Part shown: positions 20,135 to 30,544 of the stretch, in pieces
Layout: the number at the start of each line of letters is the position of its first letter
How positions within the stretch are numbered: position 1 is the stretch's first letter
Source: Euglena gracilis
Lineage: Eukaryota; Euglenida; Euglenophyceae; Euglenales
Assembly: GCA_039621445.1 (NCBI GenBank)
Contig: CP154955.1
Span: forward strand, 57,196,619 to 57,260,618
Direction: 5' to 3'
DNA length: 64,000 nucleotides
Notes under the pieces: model-generated
What the model was told of the DNA's origin: nothing
The model's input: the letters and a program-made list of their open reading frames with translations, nothing else
The model's database searches: none
Position numbers and translations under genes: made by a program

Positions 20135-20900
20135 TTGCAAATGCTCCAGATGGTATGTAAAACTTATCTTTTGCCAGTGAAGGTTTATGGAAAGGATGTT
20201 CAAGCCATTTTGGACACAGGGGCCACCGTCACTGCAGTTTCTAAGAAATGTGTTCCTGAGAATAAAATTCAGCGGAGTGCTGTGGTACCCCTGCAGATCG
20301 ACAACGGGGAGAACCTTTTTTCCGAGGGAACTTGTGAGATGTGTTTGCAGTTTGGGTCCAAGATTTTGAAACTGAAAGCTGTTGTCCTGGATACTTGTGC
20401 CTTTGAGGCAGTTTTGGGGACGGACTTCACAGAGAGTGAGTTTTTTGGAGGGTTGCTGACCAGACCCCCTAGAATCATCATCGAAGGTGAGGAGTTTTTA
20501 CTTCAGAGCCATGATGGGGACCACGCCATCAAAAGAATTTTCAGACTTTTCAAGACAGAAAGCTACACTTTGGTCAAGCCAGTGAAGTCAAAAGCTTTAG
20601 AAGAATTGAACATTTCTGAGGGTCAGATTTGCATTGATCTTTTTGCAAACCGCCTAAACCATACACAGTCCTTGTACATGACGAAAGGGAATTCAGCCTA
20701 CAGGTATTCATGGGAAAAATTGTTGTGTGGCATTGGTGCTTCCAAGTTTCTGTGGGCAAACCCCCCTTCAGCCAACTGAGCAAAGTGGTGACCAAGCTGT
20801 GCCTTGATGAAAGAAAAATGGTCCTGGTGCACCCAGACTGGGTGGACCAGTACTGTTCCCCCCGCTGGAAAGGGGAACGGTGGCCAGGGTGAAAATTTCA
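20135..20900 (+). pseudogene. Retropepsin plus NPP-type domain of element E
   Basis: The frame 20135-20779 (214 codons) has VQAILDTGATVTAVSKK (protease active site near 20205) and VVLDTCAFEAVLGTDF (second protease half). It then reads QICIDLFANRLN and ASKFLWANPP. A one-base shift near 20770 leads to FSQLSKVVTKL and MVLVHPDWVDQY. The LFAN...LWANPPFSQL...VHPDW series is the same domain as in elements B, C, D and DIRS F. The ordering, protease then NPP then RT, matches element B. Confidence 0.75.
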
Positions 20901-21824
20901 AGTGGGGTTCCCTTGTTTGTGGGTGAAAGGTGCAAAAAGGTGCTTCCCTCCTCCCTGTGGAACACTTCTGTGAGTGTGGGGGACACAGTGCAATTCAAAG
21001 TGGATTTTGAGCTGTGGGACCCCAGAATTGTCAGTTTGCTCAGGAAAGTTTCAAGAAATTGGAGTTTGGATGAACTGAGAGGTGAGATCAGAAAGTACCC
21101 CACGGTGGATGATGCAATTCAAGTTGATTTCCCAGATCTTCCCCATGTTCCCCCCCAGCAGCATGCACAACAATCTGCCAATCCACCTGCAGCCCAGAAA
21201 GTTTTTGAAAGTACAAGTTTTCCATTGGAGAGTGTTCCCCCCAAGGAATCAGAAGAAAAGGTGAAAGAATGGTTGGACAATGTGGTGGAGTTTGAACCAA
21301 TGATTGAGCATGAAAACATCAATTTGTTGGCTGAAGTGACAAAGGACATTGAAAGTGAGCTGAGTCTTTTTCAGGAGGTGAGAAAGGATGTGGAGGTGAT
21401 GTTTTTCCAGCTGTCCCAACCCGTGGAAGATGTTCAGTTTGCAATACCTGTGATGATTCCCCAGGCAACAATCAAGATGGATGAACTCAAAAGCATTTAC
21501 AGAGTTTTACATGAAAAGATTTGGACTTTGGAGGCCCTAAAAAAGGCTGATGAAAAAAGCATCAATTTGTTTACTGAGAATGTGAGTGGAGAATTTGAGA
21601 AAGAAGTTGAGAAATTCAGAGACCACCCCAGGTTGTATGAGCTTTTGGTGAAATTATCTGATGTTTTTGGACCATTGCCCACAATTTCTGAGTCTTACCC
21701 CCTGCCTGTTTTAATGAACATTGAGCTGAAGCCTGAATGGGAAGGGAAACCCATAAGGCAAAAGTGTTGGCCCATGCCCCAGGAGGATGAAAAAAACCTG
21801 ACCCTCAGTGTGAAGAATTGCTAA
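20880..21824 (+). pseudogene. Linker and RT-entry region of element E
   Basis: This 314-codon open frame continues the NPP-type domain, then runs through an acidic helical linker rich in Glu, Val, Lys and Pro. It ends with LKPEWEGKPIRQKCWPMPQ, the usual lead-in to Gypsy RT. The C-terminal stop comes from a frame change into the RT frame at 21818. I recognise no separate enzyme in the linker. Confidence 0.6.
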
Positions 21825-22400
21825 AGTCAGTGTTGATTGAGCAATTCCCAGTTGGTGAAATCCCCCAGGTGTGCAGCCCCACATTTTTGGTGGACGAAAA
21901 AGGGTCAAGTACCAGAAGAATGGTCATTCATTATGGAAAATTGAATTCCAGAAGCAAAGCACATGCATGTTTTTTGCCAAACATGGAAATTCTGATTGAA
22001 AGTTTGGCCAAGTGTCGGTTAAAAAGTACCCTGGACATCAGGAGTGGGTATTGGCAAGTCCCAATCAAAAAAAAAGCAGAAAATTTGTCGGCATTTTACA
22101 TTCCTTCAGGGAGGTGTTTTCGTCCAAAAAGGATGATGTTTGGGTTGATGAATGCCCCAGGATTTTTTCAGGAGTTGATGGATTCCTAACCTCCCAATGC
22201 AAAACGGTTTTGAGGGTGAGAGAGATTTTGAAAGATGGACACCTGGCTTCTTTTTTCGATGACACGTGGGTTGGTGCAAAACTCCGAGGAGGACCATTTG
22301 TAAAAGTGGTTTGAAGTTTGCAGAAAGAACCAAGTGAGAATCAAATTGAGCAAATGTTCTTTTCTGAATCAAACTATTGACTACTTGGGCTTCTCGTTGG
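21818..22400 (+). pseudogene. Reverse transcriptase of element E
   Basis: The segment has RRMVIHYGKLNSRS, LKSTLDIRSGYWQVPI (catalytic Asp region) and MMFGLMNAPGFFQELMD. After a frame change it reads LASFFDDTWVGAKL, where FFDD stands at the YxDD position, and then a motif-D-like FLNQTIDYLGFSLGWG. Gypsy-type RT identity is clear. The frame change between GFFQELMD and FFDD inactivates it. Confidence 0.8.
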
Positions 22401-22439
22401 GATGGGGAATGTGGCAGTCAAAGAAAAGGAACATTGAAC

Positions 22440-22900
22440 CAATTATGAGTTTTCGAGTTCAGAATCAAAGGGATTTGAGGCGAATTTGGGAGCCATGAAT
22501 TTTTATCACAGACACGTGAAAGGTTTTACATTTGACTCAGCCCCACTGACAGACCTTCTGAAAAAGAATGTGAAATGGAGGTGGACTGAAGAGCACGAGA
22601 GTTGTTTGAATGCTTTGAAAAGGAAATTATCATCCCTTGATGTTTTTGGTACCCCCAGGAGTTCAGGAGAAAATGTTTTGGTGACTGACAGTTCAGATTT
22701 GGGAGGCGGTTCTGCTTTGTTTCAGTTGCAAACCCTCCAACAAACACAAATTCCTGAGAATTATCGAACAAGTGGTGTGAAGGTGGATGGGACCCTGAAA
22801 AACAACTATCCCAGTGAAATGAGGTTGGTGCCCTTGTGCCACTACAACCGGAAATGGAGTGAGGCAAGAAAAAAATACACCACCTGGGAAAAGTAAATTT
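22440..22900 (+). pseudogene. RNase H region of element E
   Basis: The frame 22486-22896 has MNFYHRHVKGFTFDSAPLTDLL and WRWTEEHESCLNALKRKL (the RT-RNase H connection). VLVTDSSDLGGGSALFQL follows, the start of a Ty3/Gypsy RNase H with its first catalytic Asp. An internal TAA follows AKKKYTTWEK-like sequence; the remainder, around 22915-23040, is frame-broken. Confidence 0.75.
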
Positions 22901-23036
22901 TGAGTGCTGTGCCGACCATTGCTTCACAAACAAGGATTTTGTAAAATCTGCCAATTGTGTGGATGACAGACAATGAGGCGGCCACCTCTTTTCTGAAGGG
23001 TGAACCCCCCCCCCCCTCAACAAAAGGCTGAGAAGG

Positions 23037-24180
23037 ATGTATGTGTTTTTGCACCAGTTCAAACTGAATATCGTTCGTGAGGCAGGTTTCAAAAATGAAT
23101 TGTGTGATTTTTTGTCTTGTGTTGATTTTGAGAAGAAATTTGAAGTTCGTTTTGAGGAAGAAACAAGTAACGCTTTTCAGAAAATGGATGTGCAGCTTGA
23201 CCTGTTTCTGCAGAAGATTTTCACCCACAGAGTGCAAGTGTCAGAAAAGGATTATTTGAATTCAGAGCTGAAGGATTTTTGGGAAAAAGTGGAGGTTTCA
23301 TATCCCTGTTTCATTGAAAATGAGTTTTGGTTCAGATCTGCCAAGGCAATGTACTGCGAAGGAAAGTTGGTTGTTCCATCTCATTTGTTGAAGGTTTGTT
23401 TGGATGAATGTCACAAGGCAAGCAAACATGTTGGTGCTGAAAGGTCTTTGTTGTTCTTTTTGAGCCATTTTCAGTCCAAGGTTTCCAAGAAAGACATGTT
23501 GGAAATTTGCAAGGCCATTGTGATCTGTGAAATTTGCACCCTTTCAAAACAAAACCGCCCCAGTGACCGAGGAAAGGTTGGTTCTTCTCCGATTCCAACA
23601 GTGAGTAATGAAGTTTTGTGTTTGGATTTTGTGCAAATGGACCCCTACAATGGTTTTGATTATGTGCTGACTTTGGTCGACAATTTGTCCCATTTTTGCC
23701 AATTCATCCCCACACAGAAAACGGTAACCGGAGAAGGTGTTTTGAGATTTTTTTTGGACCGGTGGATTTCTGTTTTTGGAAAACCATCCGTTGTGAGGTC
23801 TGACAACGACGTGCGATTCAGACAGCCCAGTGGTTTTACCAGACAGCGTTTAAAGCTCTTGACGTGAAATTATCGTTTTCGTCACCCAGGAACCCAAGAT
23901 CAAACGGTTTGGTAGAAAATGTTAACAAAATGTTTTTGCAGAATATGAGAGCTTTGAGTCTGTCTTCCAAGGACAAAAATTAGGTTCAACTGATTCCGTA
24001 TTGCACATTTTTGATGAATTCACAGATTTCCCCCACAACAATGTTGTCACCCCATGAAATGTTTTTGGGAAGACCAGGTGGAGGTTTGAATTACCCCCAG
24101 AACCGGTGACAAACCCAGACACCCATTCCTGGCTTTTGACCCAAATTGAAAATCAAGAAAGAGCTTCCCAGAGATTGAAA
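23037..24180 (+). pseudogene. Integrase of element E
   Basis: The frame 23037-23867 includes an H-x-H...C-x2-C zinc-binding segment (around CHKASKHVGAERSL and VICEICTLSKQNRP). Two catalytic aspartate sites follow: EVLCLDFVQMDP and VVRSDNDVRF. The third acidic residue lies in another frame near 23890-23930 (RSNGLVENVNKMF). The typical LIPYCTFLMNSQISPTT, PHEMFLGR tail follows to about 24090. An internal TAG near 23982 and frameshifts disable it. Confidence 0.8.
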
Positions 24181-24239
24181 GAATAGAGGAAAAAAGATTT
24201 TGAGAGTGCAGGGAGGGTACCAGCAAAAATTCAAGAAGA

Positions 24240-24795
24240 TGACTATGTCTTGGATCACAACAAAAGATGGCCAAAAAATCATGGCCCAAGCTCCCCCCCC
24301 TGGCAAGGACCTTTTCGGGTTCTAAAATCGAGATTCAATTCAGTGCAAATTGCAAGCAGTCCATCTTTGGGAGGGGTCATTGATGTTTGTTTGGGTTTGT
24401 GCAAAAAGTGGGAGGTTGCTTTGAATGAAGAAATTCTTTTGGAAGAAGAGCCAGGCCTTTTAGCCGGTGATGTGGGTGTGGGAGACGCAGTGGAGGGTGA
24501 CACCCGCATGCCAGACCATGGAGGGGACCCCCCCTTCAGATGTCAGAAGAAGAACAAGCACAAATTTTTACAATGTATAAAAGATTTTGAAGCACAAGTA
24601 CCAATGGGATGGAAATTTTTGGTTTGGTGGGAGAATTTTCCGGCAAGCAGCAGTACGTGGGAGCCTGTGGCTTCGTTTGTGCAACCAGGAGGCGGAATGA
24701 ATGAGGTTTTCGAGAATTATTGTGTGGATCACAATTTTCAATCGATCCTACGCCAGGCGCTTAGAATGTTTTGCGACGTTTCAGAATGTGAATGA
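24240..24795 (+). pseudogene. Integrase C-terminal region and chromodomain of element E
   Basis: The open frame 24250-24795 has PPWQGPFRVLKSRF (the GPF/Y-like end of integrase). It ends with WKFLVWWENFPASSSTWEPVASF, a chromodomain with its aromatic cage region and WEP motif. Chromodomains guide integration to chromatin with particular histone marks. The segment is open but detached in frame from the integrase core. Confidence 0.8.
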
Positions 24796-24909
24796 GGTTT
24801 GGCATCTCAAGAGGCAGCCTGACCTCACCCCAAATGTTTTCATCGTGCTTTGAGTCACGCGAGACGAAAGTCAAGCCCCTCAGGGGGCGTTTTTGATGGT
24901 TTTTTTGGG

Positions 24910-25428
24910 TCAGGAGACACGGGAAAGGGGGCCTTTAAGCATGGTCATTCGAGGAACAGGCCGTGGTTCAAGTTTAAGATCGCCACAAAGTGTGACATCT
25001 TGATGTGTGGGCCGCTCAACTATCATAGGGTTGTTGGGGCATATGCCGTGTCGTTGAAGGTTTGGTCCTCTTTGCGCTGTCCCTCGTGCCCTCCGAATGT
25101 GACGGTCGATTGGTATAACTGGTCTTGTGGGACGTAACAACGCCATGATGTCCATGATATCAACTTCATGTACGTTCATTGGGGAATGGTAAGGAGAAGG
25201 GGGATCCATTGCAGGTACTCTGGGGAAGGTGCCTCTCGGCCGGAAAATGTTTGGCAGTGCCATCATGTGGAAAGGTGGTAGGTAGAAGTCAAAGTCCACT
25301 CTGATGTTGCATACATCAGACCATAAACAGGTCAATAACCACAGAATGGCATGCACACTCGATGGGGAGTCATGACGTGGTGGACGGTGTGGCCATAGCC
25401 CTATCAGCACAGACAAAACAGCTCTCAA
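24910..25428 (-). CDS. Unrecognised open frame, 172 codons
   Basis: Pro/Arg/His/Met-rich protein with no motif I can name. It overlaps the end of the 25425-25859 frame by four bases, and the series of minus-strand frames up to 28.1 kb lies in the same order. They may be pieces of one broken gene or element. Low complexity is modest, so it is not simply a GC artefact, but evidence for a real gene is weak. Confidence 0.3.
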   Translation of the reverse strand: MRAVLSVLIGLWPHRPPRHDSPSSVHAILWLLTCLWSDVCNIRVDFDFYLPPFHMMALPNIFRPRGTFPRVPAMDPPSPYHSPMNVHEVDIMDIMALLRPTRPVIPIDRHIRRARGTAQRGPNLQRHGICPNNPMIVERPTHQDVTLCGDLKLEPRPVPRMTMLKGPLSRVS

Positions 25429-25859
25429 AACTCCCTAGCATTCAGTGAGTTCAAAAACTGCGGTGTCCCGGACCAGGGCATCAAGAAGAAAGGTGTCTCG
25501 CAGTGTTTGAAGTTCTGCATCAACCTCCTGCAAGCTCGCCAGTAGTCTGTGTCGAATAAAATTTTCTTGAAGTCCTCTGGAGATGGGGATCGTCGGTCGT
25601 TCCAGGGTCGCAAGACGAAAGTAAATGGGCCCTGGTTGTGTGTGGACGTCGCCATGAGTGGTGATTCGTTCCCCCCTCCCTGTTGGTTGATGTCATGGTG
25701 AGAGCATGCGCAGGGATTGTTGTGCGGCGTGCCCGCGGCCCGTCGCTCGGGGTGCATCTGGCGTTCCGGTTGATGGAAATACTGTGGCTGAGAAAACAGG
25801 ACAGGTTTCTCTGTGGTACAGGCACCAACCTGCTGAGGCAGTGATGGTTTTGACTTCAC
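25425..25859 (-). CDS. Unrecognised open frame, 144 codons
   Basis: The C-terminal half (GPFTFVLRPWNDRRSPSPED, then ILFDTDYWRACRRLM) has the composition of a folded protein; the N-terminal half is Gln/Pro/His-rich. No family was recognised. It lies between two other minus-strand frames with almost no spacing, consistent with one coding region interrupted by stops or frameshifts. Confidence 0.35.
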   Translation of the reverse strand: MKSKPSLPQQVGACTTEKPVLFSQPQYFHQPERQMHPERRAAGTPHNNPCACSHHDINQQGGGNESPLMATSTHNQGPFTFVLRPWNDRRSPSPEDFKKILFDTDYWRACRRLMQNFKHCETPFFLMPWSGTPQFLNSLNAREF

Positions 25860-25878
25860 ACAAAGTGCATTTCAGCCA

Positions 25879-26829
25879 CTATGTTGCCTTGGGAAGCGTT
25901 GTGCAAGGGGACCCATCGGGGCCCTTCCGCAGTGGCATTTCGACTTTGATGCGAAAGAAATCTGTCATGTTCATCGCGACAAGTAGGTCCAGTAGGTCAC
26001 AGATTTCACCACACGGTCCGCTAATTGCCGTTGGCGGACCTAGAATAGATTCCACATCACCCATTGTTAAAAGGGAATTGCCTCGTCCTGTTTTGAGAAA
26101 TGCGTTCTCGGGCCTTTCTTTCCCGTGAAAGTATGTAGCGCAGTGGTGCATGCCAGTGCTTGTTTCTGCTGTGTGGGAAATCTTTCTGGCAGCACAAGAG
26201 TAATAATCTGACAAGGAATCGCCTGAGTCATCACTGTCACTGGTGGTCCAAACGGACAGGGAGAGACGATCAGCCATTCCAACCTCACATGCGAACTGCA
26301 ACGGTCTGGGCATGTCATCCACAAGCCATGTTCTTGGGCAGTATCGCCAGGCAATGGGCAAGGTCGGTTCCTTAGAGAGTGGTAGTCTCTTTTTTGATTT
26401 CGGGGGGGAAACAGTTTGTGCAATAGTCGCTTTCTGATTGATTTCCCGTGCGATATTTCGGCGCACTTTTCTTATGTGCGACATGTCCATTCCCTCCTCG
26501 CGTTGTCTTTCCGGCCGGTATTGATGGAGAATTTGGGCGATCCGGATTTTTTCCAGGATCAGGTCCTTTCTTGGCGGGGGGGGGGGGGGCTTGCACAGCA
26601 ACTGGTGCTGGCAGTTGCGTCGTGGGCTTCGTAACAACGGTTTTTGTGACTGTCGAATGTCCACTGTTCTGCCAATGTCAGCCCATTTTTCTTGAATGTT
26701 AGCCAATTTTTTTGCGACCCACTCGTGAAATAATATGCCTCCAGCTTGCTGTCTCAATTGCCTTCTCCAAAAAAATTCTTCCCTGAGGGATCGGAACGTC
26801 GGTTTTTCCCAAACTGGGATCCCTTCCAT
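25879..26829 (-). CDS. Unrecognised open frame, 316 codons
   Basis: The best supported of the minus-strand frames between elements E and the 28-kb region. It starts with a basic helical section (FRSLREEFFWRRQLRQQAGG). A proline run encoded by a G homopolymer near 26576-26589 and a basic region follow, then an acidic Ser/Asp-rich patch (TSDSDDSGDSLSDY) and a C-terminal globular-looking part. It could be a retroelement ORF1 or Gag-like protein, but nothing diagnostic such as a zinc knuckle is present. I cannot assign a function. Confidence 0.4.
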   Translation of the reverse strand: MEGIPVWEKPTFRSLREEFFWRRQLRQQAGGILFHEWVAKKLANIQEKWADIGRTVDIRQSQKPLLRSPRRNCQHQLLCKPPPPPPRKDLILEKIRIAQILHQYRPERQREEGMDMSHIRKVRRNIAREINQKATIAQTVSPPKSKKRLPLSKEPTLPIAWRYCPRTWLVDDMPRPLQFACEVGMADRLSLSVWTTSDSDDSGDSLSDYYSCAARKISHTAETSTGMHHCATYFHGKERPENAFLKTGRGNSLLTMGDVESILGPPTAISGPCGEICDLLDLLVAMNMTDFFRIKVEMPLRKGPDGSPCTTLPKAT

Positions 26830-26976
26830 GGGGTGTTGGTTGGGGCGGCTGGGAAATATGGTGTCTGTGGGGGGTCATTCCAATGACAATGACAGGGGGA
26901 AGGCTCCTCTTGCAGGATCACTGTGCCCAGTTATGCCCATTGTGTGCCATCAAACATGGTGGGCTTTGTTGGAATC

Positions 26977-28085
26977 TTAAAAATTCGAAATGGTGGGCCT
27001 GCCCCCCCCCTCCAGGGGGGTGATGTTGAGGAGCTGATGTTGACCTTTGTTGGGCTGCATCTGGTTTCTTTTCGTTTGTAGCTGTCTCTGGCTGGGATTC
27101 AGGAACCTCTTGTGTTTGTGGGTGTGGTTTTTTGCTGAATTTTCCCCCTTTTGGGGGGGATTTTGCGATTCAAAAGAGAAAGGTGCAGGCACAAAAGCAC
27201 AGTAGTGGACTGATGGTGATGCCAGTGCCACATCTAACATTAAGGGTGCTGGCAGGCCAGGGTTGTAAAGTGGTGTTGGAGGGGGGGGGCTTCTATACTC
27301 TGGCCTGTGCTGAGAAAAGCTCTGAGGCTTTTGAAGAGTTCCGCTTCTCTTCTTCCCTGCTCTTCTTCTCTGTTCCAATTCTTCCTATGTTCTTCTTCTC
27401 TGCTCCAGTTTGATTGTACAGGTTGCTGGGATTGCAGGGGTTCACCCCAAAGGTTGGTCTGTGATGGAATGTACATTTGTAAGATTGATGTGACAGATGA
27501 ACATACTTGTCTTCTGCCCACTGGTGGGCCTTGGGATGGACTGTTCATCGGGATGCCAACTGGTGGGGCCTATTTGTGGAATGCCCACTGAACGGGCTTG
27601 CTGTACAGGGGGGCCCCAGGCCCACTTGCTGGTGGAGCTGGGGTTGAGGAGAACTCTGTTGAGATATATGATAACTGGGTCGAACTCTCTGCCATGGGGG
27701 GGGTTGTAATCTTTCCAAACCTTCTCTGTAGGAACTCTTCGTGTTCTTCCCTCTCTTGCCATGTCCTCTTCCTTCTCTGTGAGTTGTTGTCTTGAATTTC
27801 TCTGTCGCTATGTACAGGGCGGTCAGCACTGAGTCGTTGTGCCACACCAGTGGTTAGCACGGGGACCAGCAGCGGCAGCAAGGTCTTGGCCAACAGCTCC
27901 AACTGTCCAGTATCCACAGCAGAAACAGGTGTACTTGCAGGGTTGGTTGTAGTAGCAGCTTGACTTACAATGGGTATATTGACTTGAGACTTGGGGTCCT
28001 CGTCAGGGCCACCAGGCCCATAGTCTTGGGGCCCACCCGGGCCCTTTACAGCCATGGTTTTATGCAGTCGAAAAAAAATAGACAC
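26977..28085 (-). CDS. Unrecognised Pro/Gln-rich frames, possibly the 5' part of the same broken gene
   Basis: Two main frames on the minus strand (27570-28085, 171 codons, and 26977-27378, 133 codons) encode low-complexity Pro, Ser, Thr and Gln-rich sequence. A basic stretch, RKRTWQEREEHEEFLQRRFG, stands out. The 28085 frame begins MSIFFRLHKTMAVKGPGG, and the second Met is as plausible a start. They precede the 25.9-26.8 kb frame in the same orientation. No known family. Confidence 0.3.
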
Positions 28086-28692
28086 TCGGAAAGTGATGGA
28101 GATAGCTTTTTTGATGGTGATGGAGAGAACACCCCAGTTTTTTTTTGTTCTCCGGCGGGTAGCACAGCTTCACCCAGACCGTGCCCCGGGCCCAGGGAGA
28201 CGTCTCTTTTGGCCCTTGCCACAAGGAGAAACTCCTCATGACTCCCTGTGCGGCCACAGGTCGCCGGTAGATACTATGGGTGTAAAGTAAAAAGGTTGTA
28301 TGGAGTGCCATGCACGTCCGCGGTCAGTGGTTAGAGGAAAATGGGAAAGTCCCATCTTCAATATATACGGCGGGGAGAGAGGGGGGTGTGTGTGCTTTTG
28401 CTTGCCACTTTTGGCGTGTTTGTGTCATTGGCTGATTTTTCTTGGTGTTTTTGGTTTCAGAGCCGTCCGAGTATGGCAGGTAAGAAGATGAGGAGATGAT
28501 GGAGATAGCAACGCCTACTGTACACAGGCGCATCTTAATTTAACCCAGAGTTTTTTCGTCATCTTTCACAATTCGGCTGGCACCTTGTGCCCCTTCACGA
28601 AACACGACCCCTGGGCGTGTTTTGACACCTCCTTACACTACTCCTTTGTCACATAGCCTCTAGGCTCATCATCTTCTTCTCTCAGGAGCAAA

Positions 28693-29340
28693 ATGATTCG
28701 TGCTGCTGCTCTGGTGGTCTTGGTAGGTCTCCACTCCACAGGTTGCACTTTCCTCCACGTTCCCTATTTACTTTTTTCCTTCGTTCAGCTGAAGCAAGAG
28801 GTCCTGAAACTCGACCATCCCCAGAAACTCGACCGAACCCGAAGGTTTCGGATATTCCACCACGTGGAGAAGTATCCGTGGAGCCCCGACCATTGCCTCC
28901 ACGCTTTTCCAAGGTGCCCGACTTTGGGCGGAGTCGTGGTCTGCACGATGGTCACCGGCCGACAGACTTCCCTAGGAAGGATGGCCCCGGTGCACCACCC
29001 TCAGACCTACTCAGGGGGCTCCTGGGCCTGAAGTTTTCTTTCCTTCTTTCTTCCTTTGGGCCCTCTGCTGCCGGTTCATTCTGACAAACCTCCACTGCCC
29101 CCGTCTGGGTTCCCCCAAGGACCTGCAGGCGAACTGCTCCCACTGCCCTCAGACTTGCCCCAAGGACCTCCTGGTGAACTGACCCCACACGCATCTATGC
29201 ACCCAAATTTCGGGAAACGAGGTCTGCGTGGAGGTCGTCAGGCTGAAGACTTCCCTCCAAAGGATGGTCCTGTGGGGCCACCATCAAACCTAACCAGGAG
29301 CTTCAGACGTTCCTTTTTCCCCACCGCTGTGGTTTTTTGA
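28693..29340 (+). CDS. Candidate exons of a proline-rich host gene
   Basis: A polypyrimidine tract ending in CTCAG precedes an ATG at 28693 that encodes a hydrophobic, signal-peptide-like start (MIRAAALVVL). A GTAGGT donor at 28723 and a CTTTTTTCCTTCGTTCAG acceptor ending at 28788 would define a 66-bp intron. The next frame is Pro/Arg-rich (ETRPSPETRPNPK) and then has HRPTDFPRKDGPGAPPSD, echoed at 29240-29290 as ADFP-like GGRQAEDFPPKDGPVGPPSN. Repeated LPSDLPQGPPGEL units follow. This looks like a secreted repetitive protein gene, but the exon model is inference from splice-like signals only. Confidence 0.3.
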
Positions 29341-29880
29341 AGCCCCTGCTTGCGCCCAGGTTCCCTGAAGGACCCACAGGTGGACTGCCTCCACGCAGGG
29401 CTGGATTGAGGTTGAGGTTTGTAGAAAAACGTCAACCTCAATCCAAAAAATGACGAAAATTGAACTTGCAAAAAGCGTTGATTGGATATTCTCATCTCGT
29501 AAAACCTTCCTCAAATTCCTGGACATGTGGGTGGAAAAAAAGAAAAAATATGTGGGTTGGTGACTTTGGAACTTGAGACGAGAGTGACCAGGGACCAGTT
29601 TTTCGATTTTTGAAACATTCCAGGTTTTTTGTCTCCCTTTGCTACTTTTTTGTCATTGACTCTTTTCCTTTGGATTTTGACATTCTGGAAACATTGAGGG
29701 TAAAACGCCTAAACTCAAATCCCCCATCCAGCCCTGCTCCACTGCCCTCAGATCTCCCCCAGAAACCTCCAGGTGAACTGCCGCCACTCCCCTCAGACCT
29801 GCCACTGCACCCCGGTCACCCAGGAGAAGAGGAACCTCACCGTCTCCCAGGAGAAGAGGAACCACACCCATTCCCACAAA
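29095..29880 (+). repeat. Imperfect repeats encoding PLPSDLPQGPPGEL-like units
   Basis: Phrases of the form CTGCCCTCAGACTTGCCCCAAGGACCTCCTGGTGAACTG occur at about 29100, 29140, 29740 and 29780, and a further degenerate copy near 32640. The period is 39 or 42 bases, keeping a reading frame. They alternate with the ~50-bp GACTTCCCT--AAGGATGG block seen near 28970 and 29250. Either exons of a repetitive protein or a minisatellite. Confidence 0.55.
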
Positions 29881-29974
29881 GGTGCTGACACACTGATATT
29901 GGAAATGTTTGACTGGTTGATTGGTGTGGCCCTCATCGTCCATGATTTCTGGCTAACTGCGCCCACAAGCGGCC

Positions 29975-30115
29975 ATCAAACGTTGCGCAACACGGCCGTG
30001 TAGCGCAACATGACCCAACGCATTACGGGGTTATTTGAAGGAGTAGGGTTGGATGCGCACATGTCCCTTTTGCGCTACATGGCCACATTGCGCTATATGG
30101 CCATGTAGTGCAATG
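29975..30115. repeat. TAGCGCAA/TTGCGCTA short palindromic repeats
   Basis: GGCCGTGTAGCGCAACATG, TTGCGCTACATGGCCACATTGCGCTATATGGCCATG and CATGTAGTGCAATGTGCGC form overlapping inverted copies of a TGGCCATGTAGCGCAA unit. A perfect local inverted repeat, TTTTTTTGTGGGG-ACA-CCCCACAAAAAAA, follows at about 30135-30168. Confidence 0.6.
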
Positions 30116-30544
30116 TGCGCCTATTTTTGGCCATTTTTTTTTGTGGGGACACCCCACAAAAAAAAATGGCCGAAAAATCGCGAACTACTGGGGGGGAGAG
30201 ACCCCCCTCCCCCCCCAGTCTTTAAAAAAACCCCCGTCAGGGATATGTGCTGCGCACCTAACCCTACTCCTTCAAATAACCCTATAAAACCCAAAAATAG
30301 GGAGTCGTACCATAACCAGAAGGGGGGGGGTCCGTCGTACAATAACAGACAAGTACCCCCATCCTATGGACATTTCGGGTAAGGTACCACCAGGGGGTCA
30401 AAATGCTCCCTGACGGGGGGGGTCACGTTATATCCTTTCCGTTTTTTCATGCACCCCCGAAACTGATGACAAAGCACCCAGAAAGTGTTGCGGATTGAGC
30501 CCGGGCCCTGATCAGGCTGTATTTTAGACGGGCGCTACCCCCAC

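Larger units (their letters stand above)
18830..24795 (+). mobile_element. Element E: decayed chromodomain Ty3/Gypsy retrotransposon
   Basis: Collinear plus-strand remains give Gag, zinc knuckle, retropepsin, NPP-type domain, linker, RT, RNase H, integrase and chromodomain. That is the order of a chromovirus with one extra domain between protease and RT. Many frameshifts and stops show it is inactive. I could not identify LTRs by eye; the limits given are those of recognisable coding sequence. Confidence 0.85.
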
